Of a DNA stretch of 64,000 nucleotides, positions 58,940-64,000 are shown piece by piece. Source of the DNA: Lentisphaerota bacterium. GTDB lineage: Bacteria; Verrucomicrobiota; Lentisphaeria; Victivallales; Victivallaceae. The translations under genes and the position numbers were made by a program. The notes below the pieces were generated by a model that saw only the letters and a program-made list of their open reading frames with translations, had not been told where the DNA came from and did no database searches. Numbering within the stretch: position 1 is the stretch's first letter; every line of letters starts with the position of its first letter. The stretch is taken from positions 1 to 64,000 of the forward strand of contig SUWK01000002.1 in assembly GCA_015061525.1 (NCBI GenBank), in the 5' to 3' direction.

Positions 58940-60136
58940 TTAACCGCGTTTCAATAATTTTTTCCACTGTCCCAACAGCTTTGCTGCGTAATCCTCTTCC
59001 CACGCCTCCATCGCTATGGATACCAGGAATGCGACCGCCAGCAGAGAACAAACCATATTGCTGCCGCCGTAACTGATAAACGGAGCAGGCATTCCTTTGG
59101 TGGGAAACAATCCGGAAACGACACCGAGATTGATCACCGCCTGAAACAATACCCCCAACGACAATGCACACCCCAGCAGCATTCCCATACGGTTGCGTGC
59201 CGACATCGCGATGCGGAAAGCGAAATACCCCCACAAAATATAGCAGAAAATCACCATCAGAACTCCGATATAACCAAGCTCTTCACCGATGATGGCGATG
59301 ATGAAGTCCGTGTGCGCTTCCGGAAGATAGCTTGCTTTCAGACGGCTCTGGGTCAACCCCAAACCGTGCCACGCCCCGGAACCAAGTGCCATAAGCGAGT
59401 TCCACAACTGATATCCGGCATTGCTCTTATTCGCCTCGGGGTCAAGGAAAATAGTCATTCGTCCCCAGCGCATCGGATCAAAATATTTGGCATACATCAC
59501 CACCGCCGGAACTGCCGCCAGCGGCAGGACAAAGTACCCCGGATGCAGATTACCGGCGAACATCGTGAAAAATGCCATCGACGCCACCAGTACCGATGTA
59601 CCCATATCATCGCCCCATAAAATCAGCAGTACGATACCGCCGACTCCGGCGGCAAGTCCCCAGATACCCTGTTTTATACGGCGCATACTGTTGAATGTAC
59701 GCAAATACTCTGAACAGTAATTTGCGACGAACAATGCCACGGCGATCTTCGCAAGTTCCGATGGCTGAAAACGGAAACTGCCTACGATTATCCAGCGGTG
59801 CGCTCCGTTGATCTCCCGGCAGAATCTCGCCCAGATCAGCAGCAATGCACACCCGGCTATCCACAACCAGCTGTACCGGCAGAAGAGACGGTATCCGCCG
59901 AAAAATGCCACCAGCCCCAGCAGTCCGCCGATCACCGACCACATCAACTGATTGCGGAAAAATGCCGATGCCGCGGTCACATCGCTGATACTTGCCGAAT
60001 AAAGCATCGTCAACCCGAATGCCGCCAGCACCATTGTCATCAGCAGCAGACCGCCTGCCAGAGCTACAGTATTGGTGCGCCGCACCTCATTACCGGAGTT
60101 ATCATCATGATAAGATGCTGCAGAATATTTGCTCAC
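58940..60136 (-). CDS. ftsW: Lipid II polymerase/flippase-type cell division protein FtsW
   Basis: SEDS family; INGAHRWIIVGSFRFQPSELAKIA, HTDFIIAIIGEELGYIG, PFISYGGSNMVCSLLAVAFL. Confidence 0.95.
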   Translation of the reverse strand: MSKYSAASYHDDNSGNEVRRTNTVALAGGLLLMTMVLAAFGLTMLYSASISDVTAASAFFRNQLMWSVIGGLLGLVAFFGGYRLFCRYSWLWIAGCALLLIWARFCREINGAHRWIIVGSFRFQPSELAKIAVALFVANYCSEYLRTFNSMRRIKQGIWGLAAGVGGIVLLILWGDDMGTSVLVASMAFFTMFAGNLHPGYFVLPLAAVPAVVMYAKYFDPMRWGRMTIFLDPEANKSNAGYQLWNSLMALGSGAWHGLGLTQSRLKASYLPEAHTDFIIAIIGEELGYIGVLMVIFCYILWGYFAFRIAMSARNRMGMLLGCALSLGVLFQAVINLGVVSGLFPTKGMPAPFISYGGSNMVCSLLAVAFLVSIAMEAWEEDYAAKLLGQWKKLLKRG

Positions 60137-61563
60137 AGTACGATCCGCTCCCCGGGTTCAACTTTTTTAAGACCGGTTCTTTCAACCAATGCAGCGGCAT
60201 CTTCATCATCCAGCACTTTTGCCGGATCGATCTCAATAACTGCATCAACTTTGCCGTCGGCAGTATACGGGATATCCACCCCGGCAAGTTTCAATTGTCT
60301 TGCATTGCGGGCAGTGAGCATTTCCCGGCAGCTTTCAGCAGAATCCACCCCGGTGGCGTTTTTAGTGGGAGCAAAGACCTCTGCCCGGTCGCCCTCAAGG
60401 ATCATCACCTTTTCAGCCAGCGGCAGAGCATCAAAAATAAAGGACTCCAATTTTACCCCGTTGGGTTCGGATGGAGTGAAAAGTTCACCGTTTTCATTCA
60501 GGCAGGCGATCTTTTTATCCGCCCGGTGCCACGGCAGACGGAGCGTGCCGCCGGAAGTAAGTTTCTCCACAAATTTCCGGGAAAGCACATGGATCGCCGG
60601 ACTGCCGGCAACGAAAGCAAGCGTTCCGTCAGCGTTGCGTTTTTCCGCCAGTTCATCGGGCAGATCGCTGTACTCAATAATCATCGTCCTGCCGTTGGAA
60701 ACACAGAAGTTACCCAATTTTTCTTTTGAATTGGTCTTGCTCAGCATTATGGCACTCATTTCAGAATTTTCCAGAGCATGCAGACCGATAAAGCGGGGAG
60801 AAACCACCGGGACCAGCGGGTTATCCACCTGAAAATATGATATATATTCGCAGCCGTCAGCGATCATCTTATCCAATGCGCCGGATTTGCGCAACGCCAG
60901 CAATGTGCCGCCGTGTCCATCCGGTGACAAAGCTAAAGTTCCTTTGCTGCTCAAAAGCAGTTTGCCGTCAGTTCCGAATGCAGGCATCGTTCCCTGCGTG
61001 AAGAAAAACACACTCTCCTGCGGCAGACCGAAATAGTTTTTCTCCTTGAAAAAGGCTTCCGTAGCCGCCCGGTTGATCGGACTGGTCATGATGTACCAGC
61101 ATACCGTTTTACCATATTTTTCCGAAGCGCGGGCAATGGCTCCGGCAAAGTAGGCAAACAAAGAGCGGTCAGTGACCGGTCCGATGGGATAGGTTCCTTT
61201 GGGGCCGTCAAATCCCAGCCGGGTCCCCTGCCCTCCGGCGACGGTCAGACAGCAGACTTTACCGGCTCGCAGAAGTTCCGCACCTTTGGCATCGGCGGCG
61301 GCATAAAGTTCCGCCGTTGCGCTGTCAGCCGGAGTCAGCGGGAAAAACTGTGCCGGAGTCAAATCTGCGGGAATGGAGATCTCCGGACGCTTCAAAACAT
61401 AATCAGCTGCCAGCTGCGGTATCTGCTGCCAATCCACCGCAGCAAGCTGCTCGATGAACACCCTCTTTTCCTCCGCAGACAATTCGTCGATATAACACAA
61501 TAAATGCTCCTGACCGGCATCAGAAATCATCTTTTTCAAATTTTCGTCCATAACACTCTCCAT
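60133..61563 (-). CDS. UTP-glucose-1-P/UDP-GlcNAc pyrophosphorylase, UAP1-like (UDPGP family)
   Basis: LTVAGGQGTRLGFDGPKGTYPIGPVTDRSLFAYFA; eukaryote-type UDPGP signature. Confidence 0.88.
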   Translation of the reverse strand: MESVMDENLKKMISDAGQEHLLCYIDELSAEEKRVFIEQLAAVDWQQIPQLAADYVLKRPEISIPADLTPAQFFPLTPADSATAELYAAADAKGAELLRAGKVCCLTVAGGQGTRLGFDGPKGTYPIGPVTDRSLFAYFAGAIARASEKYGKTVCWYIMTSPINRAATEAFFKEKNYFGLPQESVFFFTQGTMPAFGTDGKLLLSSKGTLALSPDGHGGTLLALRKSGALDKMIADGCEYISYFQVDNPLVPVVSPRFIGLHALENSEMSAIMLSKTNSKEKLGNFCVSNGRTMIIEYSDLPDELAEKRNADGTLAFVAGSPAIHVLSRKFVEKLTSGGTLRLPWHRADKKIACLNENGELFTPSEPNGVKLESFIFDALPLAEKVMILEGDRAEVFAPTKNATGVDSAESCREMLTARNARQLKLAGVDIPYTADGKVDAVIEIDPAKVLDDEDAAALVERTGLKKVEPGERIVL

Positions 61564-61752
61564 TACTTGTTATCGTTACTCACACGGTATGTTTTCTCTC
61601 ATTTTGGTAATATAGCCCATACCCGGAAAAATTCCACATTTGAAAAATAATTTTTACAATTTTTTTCAGCAATGTTAAAATTTTCAGCTCCGGTGCGGCG
61701 TTAATGGGTTGTGAGCCCCCGGCAATGCAACGAAAACAAGAAGGAAAAGAAA

Positions 61753-62151
61753 ATGGAAAACCACGAAGACCAAATTCAGGAAACTGTCCAGACAGAAGTT
61801 CAGAACACCCCGGTCGGAAATGCCGCTGCAACCCCCCGGAAGTGTTCCGGAGATCTGCGCGTATTCGTAATCGCCCTGCTTACCTCGGTGATCGTCGTAC
61901 TGGCGTATCACGGCATTGTTTCCGGCATCCGCTGTCTGAAACGTGCCTGCCGGAAAGAAGCTGCCGCTGAACTCTGTCAGGCGAAAATGCAAGCCTGCCC
62001 TATTATGTGCAGAGGGAAAAAATTTGACGGAGAAAAGAAACATTTCCGCAAAGACGGCGAACAGAGAAAGTTTCCGAAACGTCACCACCGTCAGCATCAT
62101 CACGGTGAACGTCAGGCAAAACCGAACCCCACACCGGAACAAGCGGAGTAA
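61753..62151 (+). CDS. Small single-TM protein with His/Lys-rich C-terminus
   Basis: RBS AAGAAGGAAAAG upstream of MENHEDQIQETVQ; one TM segment (VFVIALLTSVIVVLAYHGIV); followed by a strong terminator. Confidence 0.65.
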   Translation: MENHEDQIQETVQTEVQNTPVGNAAATPRKCSGDLRVFVIALLTSVIVVLAYHGIVSGIRCLKRACRKEAAAELCQAKMQACPIMCRGKKFDGEKKHFRKDGEQRKFPKRHHRQHHHGERQAKPNPTPEQAE

Positions 62152-62174
62152 TCCCCCCGTTTTGTTCCGACCTC

Positions 62175-62219
62175 AAGCCCCGGGAAACAGTCCCCTCTGT
62201 TTTCCCGGGGCTTTCTTTA
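62175..62219 (+). terminator. Rho-independent terminator
   Basis: AAGCCCCGGGAAaCAG tcccct CTGttTTCCCGGGGCTT followed by TCTTT. Confidence 0.85.
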
Positions 62220-62347
62220 ATGTGTTTTTATCTGCCGGACGATCGGTAAAATTCTGCAAAATATGGCGATCCCACGAATAAACCTGTCTTTTTTTCTCAC
62301 CGAAACAACCGGTTTGATCCAAACGGTCTTGGCGGAAAAATCCGGAA

Positions 62348-63433
62348 TCACATCAGCATGGCAAGTGCAATAACAGTGTTTGTCCAACCGGTATAAATAC
62401 TGTTGGCTCCGCCCTCATAGCGGTCGCCGCCCGCCCAACGACACAGGGAAATATCATACATCCCCTGCCAGCTGCCGTCAGGATTCTGAATAGAGATCAT
62501 AAAATCCCGCAGCCTTTCAAAATCCGCCTTTGCCTCCGGCAGCAGCCCCAATGCCGGAAGATACCAATTCTGGGTGTAGATCAGATCGGCAAGCTGTTTG
62601 CCGCAAGGAGCTTCACAGTGTTCACTCGGCAGAATACCGTCGATTTCGTGCTGTTTCAAATAATGGTAAATTTCCAGTGATCGGGCTTTGAGAAACTCAT
62701 CACCGAGATTTCCGCCCAATGCACTGCTCAAAAGAGCATACACCCACTCACTCAAGCCGAATTTATGCCAGAACTCCGCCATGCCGCGTTTATGGTATTC
62801 TCTGACCATTTCAAACTCTCCGGCAAGCAGCAGTGCCGCGCATACCGGAGTTCCCCAGTGCGGCTGTCTTGCCTCTCCGGCAAATTCAGTATCCGGCCAC
62901 AAACCGTGTTTGACCGGTGCGGAACTATCCAGTGTACGGAGCATGGATTTTCCCAAACGTAAAGCTGCTCCGGTTCCCAATTCCTGCAAGTTGTACTTTT
63001 TGTCCAATTCCGGATAACGCCTGCCGAGAAATATCTCAATGGCAGCGACCCAGCCATTGTCATCGAACCAGAAAACTTTCTTGTCCCACGGAGTGTACCA
63101 GTTCCACAATTCGCCGTGGCGCAGATCAGATTTCTCAAAGAGAAATTCCAGAATATTTTCCCCGGTCTTACGGTAAGATGGCTCATTCAGCAAATCTCCT
63201 GCCAGCAAAAAGAGCAAAGCCGTCTCAAAACAGCAGTCGGCACGGCGGTTTTCCACTATCAGAAAATCCGTTTTGCAAGTGTGATTCGGGAACGTGTTTT
63301 TGATCTCATCCAAAGCGGAATTGCCTTTGGTAAGAGCCAATCTTTCCGCAACACCGGATTTTCCGTTTTCCGGCATCACTCCGGATGAAAGGAACCATGA
63401 TAAAGATTTTTTTAATGCAGTTATTCTATTCAT
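62348..63433 (-). CDS. Putative (alpha/alpha)-barrel, six-hairpin glycosidase-like protein
   Basis: 361 aa; repeated aromatic helical segments, WFDDNGWVAAIEIFLG, IQNPDGSWQGMYD, no signal peptide. Confidence 0.5.
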   Translation of the reverse strand: MNRITALKKSLSWFLSSGVMPENGKSGVAERLALTKGNSALDEIKNTFPNHTCKTDFLIVENRRADCCFETALLFLLAGDLLNEPSYRKTGENILEFLFEKSDLRHGELWNWYTPWDKKVFWFDDNGWVAAIEIFLGRRYPELDKKYNLQELGTGAALRLGKSMLRTLDSSAPVKHGLWPDTEFAGEARQPHWGTPVCAALLLAGEFEMVREYHKRGMAEFWHKFGLSEWVYALLSSALGGNLGDEFLKARSLEIYHYLKQHEIDGILPSEHCEAPCGKQLADLIYTQNWYLPALGLLPEAKADFERLRDFMISIQNPDGSWQGMYDISLCRWAGGDRYEGGANSIYTGWTNTVIALAMLM

Positions 63434-63459
63434 ATTCGGTATCTGTATATGTCAATTTT

Positions 63460-63999
63460 TTATTGCTCCCTGCCGGTAAAAGCGAAAAGCACTCCATCTG
63501 CGCAAGCAGTCAGCACCGTGTTTCCGGAAATTGCCGGAGATGAATAGACCGGCGCACCCAGATCAGCAGAAAAAAGTTTTTTACCGCTGTCACTGTCAAT
63601 AACGTACAGCAAACCATCACCCGCCCCGAAAATCAGCATATTACCTGCAATCGCAGGCGACGCATAAACTGCCGGCATAAAAGTACGGGAGTATGGGATG
63701 CGAACCTGCATCTCTTTACCCGGAACAAAATGCCAGAGCAGTTTGGCATCAGAAGCATCATGGGCAAATACTCCGTGAGCCGAACCGTAAAATACCCGGT
63801 TCCCCGCAACCAGCGGCAGTGAAAAAGTTTCCATGTTGTTCCGTTTGGGGGAAAACACATATTCAGCAAGGCATCTGCCGTTTGCCGCTTCCAATATCCG
63901 CAAACCGGTACGGACTTTTTGATAAAGTTTGCCGTTTGCATGGATAACTCCGGCATCCAGAAAAGTATAAACACCTTTTTCCCTGCCCGTCCTCCACAA
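63460..63999 (-). CDS. PQQ-like beta-propeller repeat protein, incomplete (runs off the window)
   Basis: Repeated GNxVFYGSAHGVFAHDASDAKLLWHF / GDGLLYVIDSDSGKKLFSADLGAPVYSSPAISGNTVLTACADGVLFAF blades. Confidence 0.8.
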   Translation of the reverse strand: MWRTGREKGVYTFLDAGVIHANGKLYQKVRTGLRILEAANGRCLAEYVFSPKRNNMETFSLPLVAGNRVFYGSAHGVFAHDASDAKLLWHFVPGKEMQVRIPYSRTFMPAVYASPAIAGNMLIFGAGDGLLYVIDSDSGKKLFSADLGAPVYSSPAISGNTVLTACADGVLFAFTGREQ

Positions 64000-64000
64000 T

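Overview
This 64 kb window is a gene-dense bacterial chromosome segment. Gene content and the divergent FtsZ suggest the PVC superphylum, possibly a Lentisphaeria/Victivallis-like lineage; that placement is inference. Most of it is housekeeping: plsX-rpmF, azlCD, lolCD, nudC, mnmA, metY, lepB, ftsA-ftsZ, dxr, a Ser/Thr kinase followed by clpX-clpP-tig, clpC, pdxB, dapB, LptF/G, a peptide-binding protein, ung, cysS, an ABC exporter, a 2-oxoacid dehydrogenase operon (fused E1, E3, two-lipoyl E2), dciA-like, murG, ftsW, a UAP1-like pyrophosphorylase, and several multi-TM GT-C-type proteins. I found no tRNA, rRNA or CRISPR array. The observations most worth a second look are: (1) a MITE-like element at 43631-44078 with ~23 bp terminal inverted repeats and a 9 bp candidate target duplication, inserted between two convergent stop codons, with a diverged inverted copy at the window start; (2) a highly structured intergenic element at about 46131-46345 that can fold as a multi-hairpin junction and shares a block with the MITE; (3) a bacterial protein kinase whose beta3 lysine is missing but which has a lysine in the glycine-rich loop, exactly as in eukaryotic WNK kinases; (4) an FtsZ with a degenerate GGGTGTG signature; (5) a thioredoxin with HGPC in place of CGPC; (6) two distant paralogues of an undescribed small exported protein family, each beside cell-division, cell-wall or replication genes.
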